From assembly GCA_964458705.1 (NCBI GenBank), contig CAYWKD010000011.1, forward strand, positions 18,496-82,495: a DNA stretch of 64,000 nt. The letters are read 5' to 3'. The stretch is from JAAUTG01 sp964458705 (GTDB taxonomy: Bacteria; Bacteroidota; Bacteroidia; Chitinophagales; Saprospiraceae). The notes beneath the pieces are model-generated. The model was not told where the DNA came from. It worked only from the letters and a program-made list of their open reading frames with translations, and did no database searches. Shown piece after piece: positions 54,953 through 64,000 of this stretch. Position 1 is the first letter of the stretch, and the number at the start of each line of letters is the position of its first letter. A program made the position numbers and the translations under genes.

Positions 54953-55465
54953 TCAATTATTTCTAAAATTGGCGAGAATAACTTCATCTGCTGGTGTCAA
55001 ATCTGTGATAGCGTAACGTTGTATCCCTGTTACGTTAATTTCATCAAGCAAGTCGATTAAATTTTTGTATATTGAAGTGCTATCAGGTTTAATAAGTACA
55101 ACTAGTCCATTAATATTTGCTTTTTTTTCAGAGAGTACATCACCAATCTCACCTCCTTCAAGATCAACTTCAAATACTTCTGGCTCAGTAATGCCTTGAT
55201 ACCAGTAAATTTTATTCTTACCAGAAAGCACTAAACTCAATGCCTTTGATTCTTTAACCGCTTGTTGTTGCTCTTCCTCTTCTGCACTAGGTTGCACTGG
55301 CATCACCAACTCCATTGCTTGAGGCTTACTGAAAGTAGTTGCCAACATGAAAAATGTCAGTAGCAAAAATGCTAAATCCACCATTGGATTCATATCAACA
55401 TTGATGCTTTCTTTTTTACTTCGAGCATCCCGCTTTTTCTTTTCTGGAAATTCCTGTTCTTCCAT
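54953..55465 (-). CDS. exbD: ExbD-type biopolymer transport protein (second copy)
   Basis: About 170 aa. Basic N-terminal tail, one membrane helix with the proton-carrying Asp in NVDMNPMVDLAFLLLTFFML, then a periplasmic domain (GLVVLIKPDSTSIYKNLIDL). The frame is open to TTG 55489, but the ATG at 55465 is preferred. Together with ExbB and the other ExbD it forms the motor that drives TonB. It lies between exbD copy one (15-base intergenic spacing by the longer frame, 39 by this start) and tonB. Confidence 0.92.
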   Translation of the reverse strand: MEEQEFPEKKKRDARSKKESINVDMNPMVDLAFLLLTFFMLATTFSKPQAMELVMPVQPSAEEEEQQQAVKESKALSLVLSGKNKIYWYQGITEPEVFEVDLEGGEIGDVLSEKKANINGLVVLIKPDSTSIYKNLIDLLDEINVTGIQRYAITDLTPADEVILANFRNN

Positions 55466-55504
55466 TTTTAATATAATTGATTTTATCAATGATTGAGTAA
55501 CTAT

Positions 55505-56101
55505 TTAGCCTCCTTCTTCAATTTCAGTAATCAGATTAAAACGATATATCTTGTTGTGTATTAATGTATTAATAATCTTTTGAACCTCCGGATAAGCAAC
55601 ATCTTTATCACCATTAATCGCTATTCGCAGTTTCGGGTTTGCTATTCTAGAATATACTATCCAGTCTGCTAATTCATTTTGTTCTAGTTCCATTGGAATA
55701 CCTTTTTGTTTGATTTTTTTACGATCCTCAGGTGTTGCTTTCAAAAAAGTGGATAATTCTTGAATTGGCATACCGAAACTGGAAAGCAAAGCGAACTGCT
55801 CTTGTTCTATTTCCGAGAAATCAATTTCATGTCTTCCTCCAATGAGTTGAAGGAGTCGCTTTTTAGCAAATTTTCCATCAATTGAAAAGAATACTTGTCC
55901 CTCATCGCCAATAGTCAGCGTCATTACATCACGCTCTGGCACTTTGATCTCACTTTGTGAGCTAGGACGATTAATGGCGATAGGCTCAGCTGTTTTAAAT
56001 GTTGTTGTCAGCATAAAAAAACTAACTAATAAAAACGCCATATCCACCATTGGATTCATGTCCAGCTTCGGTGATTCTTTCTTTGGTGCTTTCTTTGGCA
56101 T
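55505..56101 (-). CDS. exbD: ExbD-type biopolymer transport protein (first copy)
   Basis: About 198 aa. Pro/Lys-rich cytoplasmic start, then one membrane helix with the essential Asp in KLDMNPMVDMAFLLVSFFML. The periplasmic domain is longer than in the second copy, with an extra helical segment (about 85-145, including SFGMPIQELSTFLKA), and ends with LRIAINGDKDVAYPEVQKII. The ATG at 56101 is preferred over the TTG at 56107. Two different ExbD subunits in one operon are usual in Bacteroidota. Confidence 0.92.
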   Translation of the reverse strand: MPKKAPKKESPKLDMNPMVDMAFLLVSFFMLTTTFKTAEPIAINRPSSQSEIKVPERDVMTLTIGDEGQVFFSIDGKFAKKRLLQLIGGRHEIDFSEIEQEQFALLSSFGMPIQELSTFLKATPEDRKKIKQKGIPMELEQNELADWIVYSRIANPKLRIAINGDKDVAYPEVQKIINTLIHNKIYRFNLITEIEEGG

Positions 56102-56198
56102 GTTCAATAAAAAATTATGAAATGACTGAATGAGATTTGATACTATATTTAAAATACTTAATAGGAAGTGACAAAATTATCAGATATCAAGCATTCAA

Positions 56199-57035
56199 TT
56201 ATTGGGCAACTAGAACACCTTCCTCTTGTGCAAATCGCTTTTTCATAGTGTTCAAAATACTGAACACAGCTTCGTCAATAGCAAAAGTGATCTTGTCAAT
56301 TCGATTAGAAAAGTAGTTGAAGAAAACAATGGCGACTGCTGCTGTACTAATACCTAAGGCGGTTGTTACAAGTGCCTGAGAAATACCACCAGCTAATCCA
56401 ATAGCATCAGGAGCACCTACACGAGCAAGTGCTGAAAAAGCTTTAATCATACCTGTTACTGTACCTAGAAGGCCAATTAAAGTAGAGATAGAAGCTAATG
56501 TCGAAATGATAATCATATTTCGATTGAGTTGAGGAATTTCAAGCTGTGTCGCTTCCTCAAAATCTCGCTCAATTATACTAATTTTATATTCCTTGGTGAT
56601 TGATTTATCATTTTTCACCAATTGGAAAGTAGATAAACCATTGTGAATTACATTTGCTAATGTCCCTCTTTGCTCATCACATTTCTCAAGTGCTTCTTTG
56701 TAAGCCTCTTTACTGATTAATAATTTAATAGTCTTTACAAATTTCTGATTGCGTGACTTGCCTGTTGCCATACTGATACTCAAAAAGCGCTCAACTGTAA
56801 AGGTTAGTAAAATCAGTTGAAAGCTGATTAAAAGAATGACAATTGGCCCACCCTTGTAAATAACGCCTAGATAGTTATTTTTCAAAGGTTCATTAATAGG
56901 GTTTTCGCCTACGAAATTAGAAGGATCACCCAGTATTTGAGTGTAGATAAAATAAGCTACTGCAAGCGCAGCAGGAATTACGATGAAAGCAAAACTAGAC
57001 TTTAGTGCTTCCCCCAGTTCGTTAATCTTAGCCAT
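56199..57035 (-). CDS. exbB: ExbB/MotA/TolQ proton channel protein
   Basis: About 278 aa from the ATG at 57035 (the frame extends to TTG 57053). Three membrane segments (about 14-34, 62-84 and a long hairpin at about 170-245); the conserved core is IISTLASISTLIGLLGTVTG followed by MIKAFSALARVG and ALVTTALGISTAAVAIVFFNY. It forms the pentameric channel of the TonB motor. First gene of the operon, preceded by a perfect -7 box (57073-57080). Confidence 0.94.
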   Translation of the reverse strand: MAKINELGEALKSSFAFIVIPAALAVAYFIYTQILGDPSNFVGENPINEPLKNNYLGVIYKGGPIVILLISFQLILLTFTVERFLSISMATGKSRNQKFVKTIKLLISKEAYKEALEKCDEQRGTLANVIHNGLSTFQLVKNDKSITKEYKISIIERDFEEATQLEIPQLNRNMIIISTLASISTLIGLLGTVTGMIKAFSALARVGAPDAIGLAGGISQALVTTALGISTAAVAIVFFNYFSNRIDKITFAIDEAVFSILNTMKKRFAQEEGVLVAQ

Positions 57036-57072
57036 GACGATGTTTAAGTTCAATGATGAATAATTGATGCAT

Positions 57073-57080
57073 CAAAGTTA
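57073..57080 (-). promoter_or_regulatory. -7 promoter box for the TonB operon
   Basis: The minus strand reads TAACTTTG, an exact TAnnTTTG match, 38 bases from the exbB ATG. No well-spaced -33 element. Confidence 0.5.
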
Positions 57081-57173
57081 TTCGGACTAAGTTCAATGTA
57101 TGATAAATCTTATCAGTAGGTAAATGTGATTTTTGTCAGTTATTTATATAACGATTAGTGGTATCACTTGCAC

Positions 57174-57220
57174 TGCATTATAAAAAAATGGCAGCCCCTC
57201 CTCAGAGCAACTGCCATTTT
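57174..57220 (-). terminator. Terminator of the CARDB-repeat protein gene
   Basis: A perfect 10-bp stem (57185-57194 with 57211-57220) with a 16-nt loop. In the minus direction it ends in TTTTTTTATAA. It lies 33 bases after the stop. A second small palindrome (57231-57245) sits directly at the stop codon. Confidence 0.88.
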
Positions 57221-57252
57221 CATTTACTGAACCTAAAGTTTAGGTCTTCACT

Positions 57253-60200
57253 TTATTGTTTTAGCACTACAACAGGTTTCACGATTTGTTGATCGCCAAT
57301 TTGTGTTTTAATGTAGTACATTCCACCTGGCTGATCAGATAAATCGAATACCTTATTAATCGTTGTTACGTTCGATTCTTCGTGCTTTGCTACCACCTGC
57401 CCCATTGGATTCAATATTTCTATTACTGCTTTATCCACCATTACTGGCGTTGTGATATCCACAAATAGATTTGAACTAACAGGGTTTGGATAATAACTCA
57501 TGCTGATGTTCTGTAATGCGCTTGTTTCCTCATTACGTGATTCGATGCCGTTTCCTTCGTCATTACTAATGGTAGTGAACTTAACGTCGTCTATGAAAAA
57601 CTGATAATTCGGATCCATAGCTGTAAAATTCAATCCAGCGAACTGCTTGTTTGCACTAGCTCCGTTCATGGATTCACTTACTTTCCAAGAGCCACCATAC
57701 GCTCCATTCACGTATAAAGAAGCCCAGTCTCTTGTCATATCCGCTACAATACTGACATCCGACCAACCGAACTTAGGAAATCTAAAGTTGAAGTAACCAC
57801 CTTCAAAAGCTAGCGTGCCAACACCGTTTTCATCAAAGAAAACTTGGCAACTGCCATGAGCTGAATTGGACATATTATTGAGGACACCGAAATATCCTTT
57901 TTTGCCCGATTGCAACTTAATTTTAAAGTCCACTTTGTAGCTGCCGTATTTACGATCACCTAATTGAAGAATAACATCACTGCTGTGAGTAGATGTGTTC
58001 TTGATATTTAAGCATTTGCCATTAGGATCACTAATGATCTGTGCATCTTTATGCAACTGATAATTAGGCGATTTCGTTTTCCAGCAAGAAGAGCTGTTCG
58101 CAATGGTATTACCTATGACATAAGTATCAAAACTTTCGCAGAAGCTATTAACTTGATATGAGCTACAAGCACAGGCATTGTTGCCACCGCCACTGTTCGT
58201 CTCCACCTTGATTGTTGGCGAAGTGAAGTAGCAATCATTGTTATTGCTCTCATTGGATTCTGCTACTTGATTATTGTAGTCGATGATATAACCCACATAA
58301 TACGTACCGTCTGGCACATTGGGTAGATAGTCAGAATAAGTCAAAGTTGCCGTTTGATTAGTATTTAGACTACTGATTTGCTTGCTACCAATGAAGTAAT
58401 CACTAGCGTCGAAATGCGTATCTGTGGATAAGTAAAACCCAACATAACTTTCTGCTGCTGCTGCATTACCGGCATTTGTTACTCTCAGTCCTTCTACTCG
58501 AATTTGATTGCTTCCAATTTTCTTCAGTTGACCTGCATGGGCGCAAGCTAAATCTGGCTTACCCGTTGTGTTCTGAGTAATTTGGATGCGTTGCGTATAA
58601 ACAAATGTATTGTCACCTTCGTGGGACTCATGTATGTGAAATTCATTATCAGCGTACAGTCCAACATAGTAAGTACCTGGACTCAAATTGAAGCCCGACA
58701 GATTAATGTTTTCTGATTCTATGCTGATCTCTCCGACGTTCAATACTGGCAGATGATCCGTTCCGAGTAAAATATCCTCACTAGGATTTATGTTATTATT
58801 TGTCGATAAATAATAGCCTAGCTTACTATTGCTTTCTGTACTTCTATTACCCTCATTTCGTACTTTTATACCATTGAATTGAAGCGTATAGCCACTCACA
58901 CTGAAATGCCCACCACTTTTCACCACAAGGTTAGATTTGCCAGTAGCAATCTGAACTTGTTTGTTCGTCCAGTAGCAATCATTGTTGTTATGCTCGTTCG
59001 ATTCGTGTACTTTATCTTGATAATCTATGTAGTATCCTAAGTAATAAGTGCCAGATGGAATTCCTAAACTAGAAACATCTTGACTAAATTCACTAATCGT
59101 AGCTACCTCACCTGCGTGAAGAGAAGGAATGTTGCGGTAGCCAATGAAATAATCACTATTCGGATGGAAGTTAGTGTCCGTAGATAAATAGTAGCCAATG
59201 CGTGATGCGGTAGCCGTACTAGCACCACTATTCATTACTTTCACCCAAGAAATATGGACATTAGTGCCATTAATGCTTACCTCTCCTACACTCTTACAAG
59301 TTAAGTCTGGCTTCGCAGCTTCAATATGAATGGTCGGATGCGTGAAGAAGCAATCATTATTATCATGCTCATTGGTCTCTGCCACTTGATTTTTATAATC
59401 AATAATAAATCCAAAGTAGTAAGTACCAGAAGGCAGATTAGCATTGCTCACGTCTGCATTGATGGCTGGTAATGAAGCAACCTCATTTGCTCCCAGTGAA
59501 CTCACGTAAACTTGACCGAGATATACGTCTTCATTTCTATCAAAATGTGTATCTCTCGATAAGTAGTAGCCAACATAGAACGGATCAGCTTTTGATTGAC
59601 CACTGTTCATCACTTTACCCCAAGAGTGGTGTAATTCTGAACCATTCACCGCCAACTCGCCTGCACTTTTACAAGTCAAGTTAGGCTTAGACGGATGCAC
59701 CACTACTTTAGGATGCGTGAAGTAACAATCATTGTTGTCATTTTCGTTCGTCTCGTGAATTTGATTATTGTAATCAAAAATATAGCCAATGTAGTATTCT
59801 CCTGGTGATAAACTCAAATTGCTCAAATTCTTCGTAAACTCATTTGCCATTTTCACCTCACCTGGCTCAATTGCTCCCAAGTAGCCTTCCCCCATGAAAA
59901 TATCATTCGTCGTAAAGTGAAGATCAGTAGATAAGTAGTATCCTACTTTACTTGCAGCCGCTCTTGAGCCACCATTATTTTTCGCTTTCACCCAAGAAAT
60001 TGTAATAGTTGTGCCATTCGCAGTTACTTCCCCTGCTTCGTGACAAGTGATGTTGGGCTTCGGTGCAGCTATATGTACTTTCTTAGAGAAATAGCAGTCG
60101 TTGTTATCGTTTTCATTCGTCTCATGTACATTATTGTGCGGATCAATGATGATACCAATATGATAATCGCCCGAAGGTAAACCCATATCGCTCACATTTT

Positions 60201-63200
60201 TGCTAAACTCATTCAGCAACTTCACTTCACCAGCCGCTAGTGCGCTCAATGATACCGTTCCCATCAGATAATCAGAAGTAGTAAAGTAAGTATCATTTGA
60301 CAGATAAAATCCTACTTTCGTAGCGTTAGAATGCCCATCACCATTATTTTTCACTTTTACCCATGAAATGTGAACGTTCGTACCATTTACGGATACTTCG
60401 CCTCCTTGATGACAAGTCAGATTTGGCTTCGGTGAAGGAATAGTAACCCGCTTGCTGTAAGAGCAGTCATTATTATCATTTTCGTTCGTCTCGTGCACAA
60501 CATTTTGATAATCGATAATAAAGCCAATGTAGTAAGTGCCTGCCGGGATATTTAAGTTACTGACATCTACGGTCAAATCACTCAAGATGTGCGCTTCATC
60601 TGGCTGTAAAGATTTTGTATTCACGCTACCAATGAAATAGTCACTTGTCGTGAAATATTGATCGGTAGATAAATAGAAGCCTGTTTTACTAGCTGCTGCT
60701 TTTCCATCTCCTGCATTCATGACTTTCACCCAGGAAATATCCAATTTTGTTCCATCAATCACTATTTCTCCGCGACTTGCACAGACTAAATTAGGTTTTG
60801 CATTGGAAATAATGATTTTGTTATCATAAGAACAATCATTGTTATCTGCTTCGTTGGATTCTTCGACTTGATTGTTGTAGTCAATAATAAATCCAACATA
60901 ATAAGTACCGTCTGCTAAGCCAAGTTCTGCAATATCTTTTGTAAAGTCGCCAACAGTAATCATTTGATTTGGCTCAAGTGCTGAAATCGTCTTGCTACCT
61001 AGTAATTTATCATCTGCTGTGATGTTTCTATCAGTAGAGATATAGTATCCAATTTCACTTGTACCTGCTCTAGCTTCACCATTGTTGCGAACTTTTATCC
61101 ATGAGAAAGTCAATCGTGAACCGTCAATGACCAGTTCGCCTGCGCTCGCACAAGTCAGATTTGGTTTTGCTGCTTCAATATGGACTTTAGGAGAATTCCA
61201 AGAGCAACTGTTGTTATCATCTTCGTTTGTTTCTACAATTAAATTAGTGTAGTCCACAATCACTCCTACAAAATAGTCTCCAGCAGGAAGACCAAGGCTT
61301 GCTGCGTCTTTACTAATTGAAGTCGTAAACACCTGCCCTGGCTCTAGTTTAGGCAACTCAATAGCCCCCAGCAAGAAGTCTCCTGTTGAAAAAAATTGAT
61401 TATCAGAAAGATAGATACCTATTTTAGTTGCTTCTGATTTACCATCACCTGTGTTTGTGATTTTCAAGCCACTAATGGAAACATTTGTACCACTAACAGA
61501 TAATTGTCCTCTTTCTTTACAAGTCAAATTCGGCTTGCCGTTGTCTGGAATATAAACTTTAGGTTCTTGCCACGAGCAAGTTGCATTATCATTTTCGTTA
61601 GACTCTGCCACTTCTTTTTTGTCATCAATAATAATTCCAACGTGATAAGTGCCCGGTGCTAAGCCTAGTCCGCTAACATTTGTTTCAATAGCATCTGTAA
61701 TCATCTTGAACTCACCCGGCTGTAATGAGCCAATTCTGCGAGAAGCAATTAAAATATCGTCTGTTGTAAAGTTATCATCTGTTGATAAGTAGAATCCTAC
61801 TCGATGCTCGCCAGAGATAGCCTCGCCATTGTTCTCAATTTTTGTCCAACCAATATAAACATCTAAGGTGTTGTTGTTGATAATCAACTCGCCTTTGTCT
61901 TTACAGGTTAAATTTGGTTTGCGGTTTTCTGGAATGTACACGCGTGGCTCTTCCCATGAGCAACCAACATTATCGTTCTCATTGGATTCCGCTACCATTT
62001 GCTTATGATCTACGATTGCCCCTACGTAGTATAAACCTGGTGCTAAGCCCAAGTTACCAGCGTTGGTTTCAATAGCATCCGCAATCATCTGCGTCTCGCC
62101 TGGTGCTAGTTTGCCCAAATCAAAAGTGGTCAATAGAATATCATCTGTTGTGAAATTCTGATCCGTTGATAGATAGAATCCTACTTGACTAGCTGCTGCT
62201 GTGGCATCACCTGTGTTTTGAAAAGCCGTCCAACCAATATAAACATCTAAGGTGTTGTTGTTGATAATCAACTCGCCTTTATCTTTACAGGTTAAATTTG
62301 GTTTGCGGTTGTCTGGAATTTTGATTTTTGGATTTTCCCAAAAACAATCATCATTATCTGCCTCATTGGATTCTGCTACATCACCTTCGCTGTCTATCAA
62401 AATTCCAACGTAATAGATATCCGACGCTAGATTGTAAGTGGATAAATCAACCTCAGTAGTGGGCAAAGTCAAAGCAATACTTGGAGCTATTGCACTTATT
62501 GATTTAGAAACTAGTTCTATATCGTCTGCATTAAAAGTTAAATCGTTGGAAAGCACATAAGTAACATTGAATGCACTGGCAGTAGCTTCTCCAAAATTCT
62601 GAACTTCTGTTCCTTGTATGAGCAGCTTTAGTGTACCTTCATCGAAGGTTAATTCACCTCTATTCTTACAGGCAAGATTTGGCTCACCTGCTGGAATTTC
62701 ATCTATTTTAATTTTTTCTTGATAAGAACAATTTTTGTTGTTTTCCTCGTTGGACTCTGCTACCTCATTTTTATAATCAATAATATAACCAATGAAATAC
62801 GAGCCTGCTGGTAAGTCCAAAGTATCTACATCAATTTCAAAAATGGGCATCATTTCAGATGCTCCTGGCTCTAGTGCAGAAACTGCCACTTCACCTAAGA
62901 AAATATCACCTGTTGTGAAGATATTATTTGTGGATAAGTAAAAACCTGTGTGGCTTGCTCCCGCAGGTGCCGCTCCGATATTTTTTACTTTTGCCCAAGA
63001 AATGTGTAGATAAGTACCTTCAACAGTGATTTCACCTGTTCCTTCACAAGCTAAATCAGGTTCGCCACCGATGACTACTTTTGGACTTGTCCAGTAGCAA
63101 TCATTGTTGTCCTCTTCATCGTACTCCTCGATAGAACCTAGATGGTCAATAATAGCTCCTACAAAATACTCTCCTTGTGGAATATCCATGGAAGCAACAT

Positions 63201-63528
63201 CCACCATGAAGTCCTCTGTGCTGGTTTCATTTTGTTCTAATCCTTTCACGTAGTCTTGCCCCAGATAGATATCATCTGTGGTAAAGTTTTCATCAGCAGA
63301 CAAATAATAGCCCACATAACTCACGCTTGTTGGTGCGAAGCCAACATTTTTGATCTTAAGATCGGTAATGGTAATAATCGTTCCGTTCACGGTTAAATTA
63401 CCCTTTTCGCGACAGCGTAAATTCGCTGTATTCAACGCTTCTCCTTCACTAGAAGTAAGTAGGTTGTAAGTCTCTGGCATACTAAAACTTAGCATACTGA
63501 GAATGGATAATAGTAATACTACTCTCAT
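57253..63528 (-). CDS. Giant CARDB-repeat protein with T9SS C-terminal sorting domain
   Basis: 2091 aa from the ATG at 63528 (the frame opens at TTG 63534). Signal peptide MRVVLLLSILSMLSFS. Residues about 34-1775 are 14 tandem CARDB-type modules of about 124 aa, each starting with KPNLTCKSxGEL-like sequence, followed by VKVxNxGxxxA, VGYYLSTDxxFTTxD, LPAGTYYVGFIIDYNNQV and ending AESNENDNNDCYW. One Cys near each end of most modules could make a disulfide; module 13 lacks these Cys. A Cys-rich patch and a concanavalin-like domain (about 1776-1990, with SYKVDFKIKLQSGKKGYFGV) follow, then the type A sorting domain (about 2007-2091: SMSYYPNPVSSNLFVDI, NPMGQVVAKH, GGMYYIKTQIG). Predicted to be secreted by T9SS and attached at the cell surface, probably in adhesion. 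Confidence 0.93.
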   Translation of the reverse strand: MRVVLLLSILSMLSFSMPETYNLLTSSEGEALNTANLRCREKGNLTVNGTIITITDLKIKNVGFAPTSVSYVGYYLSADENFTTDDIYLGQDYVKGLEQNETSTEDFMVDVASMDIPQGEYFVGAIIDHLGSIEEYDEEDNNDCYWTSPKVVIGGEPDLACEGTGEITVEGTYLHISWAKVKNIGAAPAGASHTGFYLSTNNIFTTGDIFLGEVAVSALEPGASEMMPIFEIDVDTLDLPAGSYFIGYIIDYKNEVAESNEENNKNCSYQEKIKIDEIPAGEPNLACKNRGELTFDEGTLKLLIQGTEVQNFGEATASAFNVTYVLSNDLTFNADDIELVSKSISAIAPSIALTLPTTEVDLSTYNLASDIYYVGILIDSEGDVAESNEADNDDCFWENPKIKIPDNRKPNLTCKDKGELIINNNTLDVYIGWTAFQNTGDATAAASQVGFYLSTDQNFTTDDILLTTFDLGKLAPGETQMIADAIETNAGNLGLAPGLYYVGAIVDHKQMVAESNENDNVGCSWEEPRVYIPENRKPNLTCKDKGELIINNNTLDVYIGWTKIENNGEAISGEHRVGFYLSTDDNFTTDDILIASRRIGSLQPGEFKMITDAIETNVSGLGLAPGTYHVGIIIDDKKEVAESNENDNATCSWQEPKVYIPDNGKPNLTCKERGQLSVSGTNVSISGLKITNTGDGKSEATKIGIYLSDNQFFSTGDFLLGAIELPKLEPGQVFTTSISKDAASLGLPAGDYFVGVIVDYTNLIVETNEDDNNSCSWNSPKVHIEAAKPNLTCASAGELVIDGSRLTFSWIKVRNNGEARAGTSEIGYYISTDRNITADDKLLGSKTISALEPNQMITVGDFTKDIAELGLADGTYYVGFIIDYNNQVEESNEADNNDCSYDNKIIISNAKPNLVCASRGEIVIDGTKLDISWVKVMNAGDGKAAASKTGFYLSTDQYFTTSDYFIGSVNTKSLQPDEAHILSDLTVDVSNLNIPAGTYYIGFIIDYQNVVHETNENDNNDCSYSKRVTIPSPKPNLTCHQGGEVSVNGTNVHISWVKVKNNGDGHSNATKVGFYLSNDTYFTTSDYLMGTVSLSALAAGEVKLLNEFSKNVSDMGLPSGDYHIGIIIDPHNNVHETNENDNNDCYFSKKVHIAAPKPNITCHEAGEVTANGTTITISWVKAKNNGGSRAAASKVGYYLSTDLHFTTNDIFMGEGYLGAIEPGEVKMANEFTKNLSNLSLSPGEYYIGYIFDYNNQIHETNENDNNDCYFTHPKVVVHPSKPNLTCKSAGELAVNGSELHHSWGKVMNSGQSKADPFYVGYYLSRDTHFDRNEDVYLGQVYVSSLGANEVASLPAINADVSNANLPSGTYYFGFIIDYKNQVAETNEHDNNDCFFTHPTIHIEAAKPDLTCKSVGEVSINGTNVHISWVKVMNSGASTATASRIGYYLSTDTNFHPNSDYFIGYRNIPSLHAGEVATISEFSQDVSSLGIPSGTYYLGYYIDYQDKVHESNEHNNNDCYWTNKQVQIATGKSNLVVKSGGHFSVSGYTLQFNGIKVRNEGNRSTESNSKLGYYLSTNNNINPSEDILLGTDHLPVLNVGEISIESENINLSGFNLSPGTYYVGLYADNEFHIHESHEGDNTFVYTQRIQITQNTTGKPDLACAHAGQLKKIGSNQIRVEGLRVTNAGNAAAAESYVGFYLSTDTHFDASDYFIGSKQISSLNTNQTATLTYSDYLPNVPDGTYYVGYIIDYNNQVAESNESNNNDCYFTSPTIKVETNSGGGNNACACSSYQVNSFCESFDTYVIGNTIANSSSCWKTKSPNYQLHKDAQIISDPNGKCLNIKNTSTHSSDVILQLGDRKYGSYKVDFKIKLQSGKKGYFGVLNNMSNSAHGSCQVFFDENGVGTLAFEGGYFNFRFPKFGWSDVSIVADMTRDWASLYVNGAYGGSWKVSESMNGASANKQFAGLNFTAMDPNYQFFIDDVKFTTISNDEGNGIESRNEETSALQNISMSYYPNPVSSNLFVDITTPVMVDKAVIEILNPMGQVVAKHEESNVTTINKVFDLSDQPGGMYYIKTQIGDQQIVKPVVVLKQ
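61844..62319 (-). repeat. Near-identical 92-bp DNA repeat inside the CARDB gene
   Basis: Bases 61844-61935 and 62228-62319 differ at two positions only. They cover the end of one module and start of the next (NNNTLDVYIGW region), 384 bases apart, the length of a module. Elsewhere the modules have diverged, so this pair suggests a recent duplication or gene conversion. Confidence 0.85.
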
Positions 63529-64000
63529 AGCCAAAAATTGGGTTTGATAATTAAATAAATTTTATTTAGTTATTCGAGGGGATCAAACGCTATGACTATC
63601 CTCCCTTGAATAACGTTTATTAATTAAGGAATAAAGAATCCAAACTTGTGATGGGTAATTTAAGTAAAGACAATCTCAACAGCACTTACTATACTTAGTA
63701 AAGTCAATTTATTGCTTATTGTGTCCTTACTTTGTTACCACTATTCTATTTAATAAATAGAACTGATACTTTAACCTGTCTGTACAAAATGTCAGATCAG
63801 GAAATAGAGCGATCCTTGCGAAGGGTGGAATGATCCTCTCAAAAGCGTGTGTTTCAATTCAATTGTGGGTAGATGAATTACAGAATAGTTTATACGTCCT
63901 ATTTTGTAATTACTTATTGGGTAAACTGAGAGACAATTCTAATTCGGTTGTGTTGTCAAATGTATGATGACTGAGAATTTAACCAGTGGACAAAAATTAA
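63529..64000. other. Leader/intergenic region upstream of the CARDB gene
   Basis: 472 bases without an ORF to the window end. An imperfect inverted repeat (63570-63580 with 63603-63613, 10 Watson-Crick pairs and one G-T pair, about 22-nt loop) lies 42 bases before the ATG and would be in the 5' untranslated leader. A minus-strand TACATTTG (63957-63964) with TTTG at 63991-63994 (26-bp spacer) is a weak candidate promoter. Nothing else recognised. Confidence 0.4.

Noticed and set aside
57253..63528. CRISPR-like or transposon-like reading of the regularly spaced DNA repeats
   Set aside because: The periodicity is that of protein modules of about 124 codons in one open frame; there are no short identical direct repeats with unique spacers.
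1..64000. Mobile elements, prophage or defence islands
   Set aside because: No transposase, integrase, recombinase, Cas, restriction-modification or toxin-antitoxin protein was recognised; gene content and base composition look like ordinary chromosome throughout.

Overview
The window is about 64 kb of AT-rich chromosomal DNA from a member of the Bacteroidota. The support is: perfect or near-perfect TAnnTTTG -7 promoter boxes with few clear Shine-Dalgarno sequences; a type IX secretion (T9SS) C-terminal sorting domain; an ExbB-ExbD-ExbD-TonB operon; an HU-CCDC81/SPOR protein; an ASPIC/UnbV FG-GAP lipoprotein; and carboxynorspermidine-type polyamine genes. The TKIEGIGPKI helix-hairpin-helix tail on SucC resembles a tail I recall on ribosomal protein L21 in Saprospiria-like bacteria. 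That makes Saprospiria a reasonable but unproven guess. I see no insertion sequence, prophage, CRISPR array or rRNA, so this reads as a core-genome region.

Layout. 0-12 kb is central metabolism: the 3' end of nadB, sucC with the unusual C-terminal domain, a membrane-anchored glucosaminidase, pyrG, the gap-pgk pair with a hairpin between the genes, and a three-gene acyl-CoA carboxylase/methylmalonyl-CoA mutase operon (biotin carrier, short mutase subunit, biotin carboxylase). 12-31 kb is mostly envelope and amino-acid functions: a family 2 glycosyltransferase, a 1097-aa FG-GAP lipoprotein, ilvA, a DUF4230-like membrane protein, an HlyD-type adaptor without a visible ABC partner, the HU/SPOR protein, a beta-barrel protein paired with a 1104-aa exported protein of unknown function, an FtsE-like ATPase, a DUF819 membrane protein, an S10 peptidase, and metY preceded by a SAM-I riboswitch.

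31-38 kb holds a fatty-acid desaturase, prmC, and a polyamine set (carboxynorspermidine decarboxylase, carboxynorspermidine/saccharopine-type dehydrogenase, and a divergent agmatinase/arginase). 38.9-43.4 kb is the most distinctive gene set: two different ATP-grasp proteins, an AstE/aspartoacylase-like metallohydrolase and an MscS channel, all on the + strand. It looks like a small amide-bond synthesis and hydrolysis cassette, and its product cannot be read from sequence. 43.6-54 kb encodes a secreted nuclease, a coiled-coil lipoprotein, an M42 peptidase, a 1053-aa SGNH/propeller/HEAT/cytochrome-c fusion, an M1 aminopeptidase, tRNA-Cys(GCA) and a second glucosaminidase-like protein.

54-63.5 kb has the TonB energising operon and a 2091-aa protein with 14 tandem CARDB modules ending in a T9SS sorting domain. 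Many convergent gene pairs are separated by strong hairpin terminators. All assignments come from reading the sequence; no database search was run.
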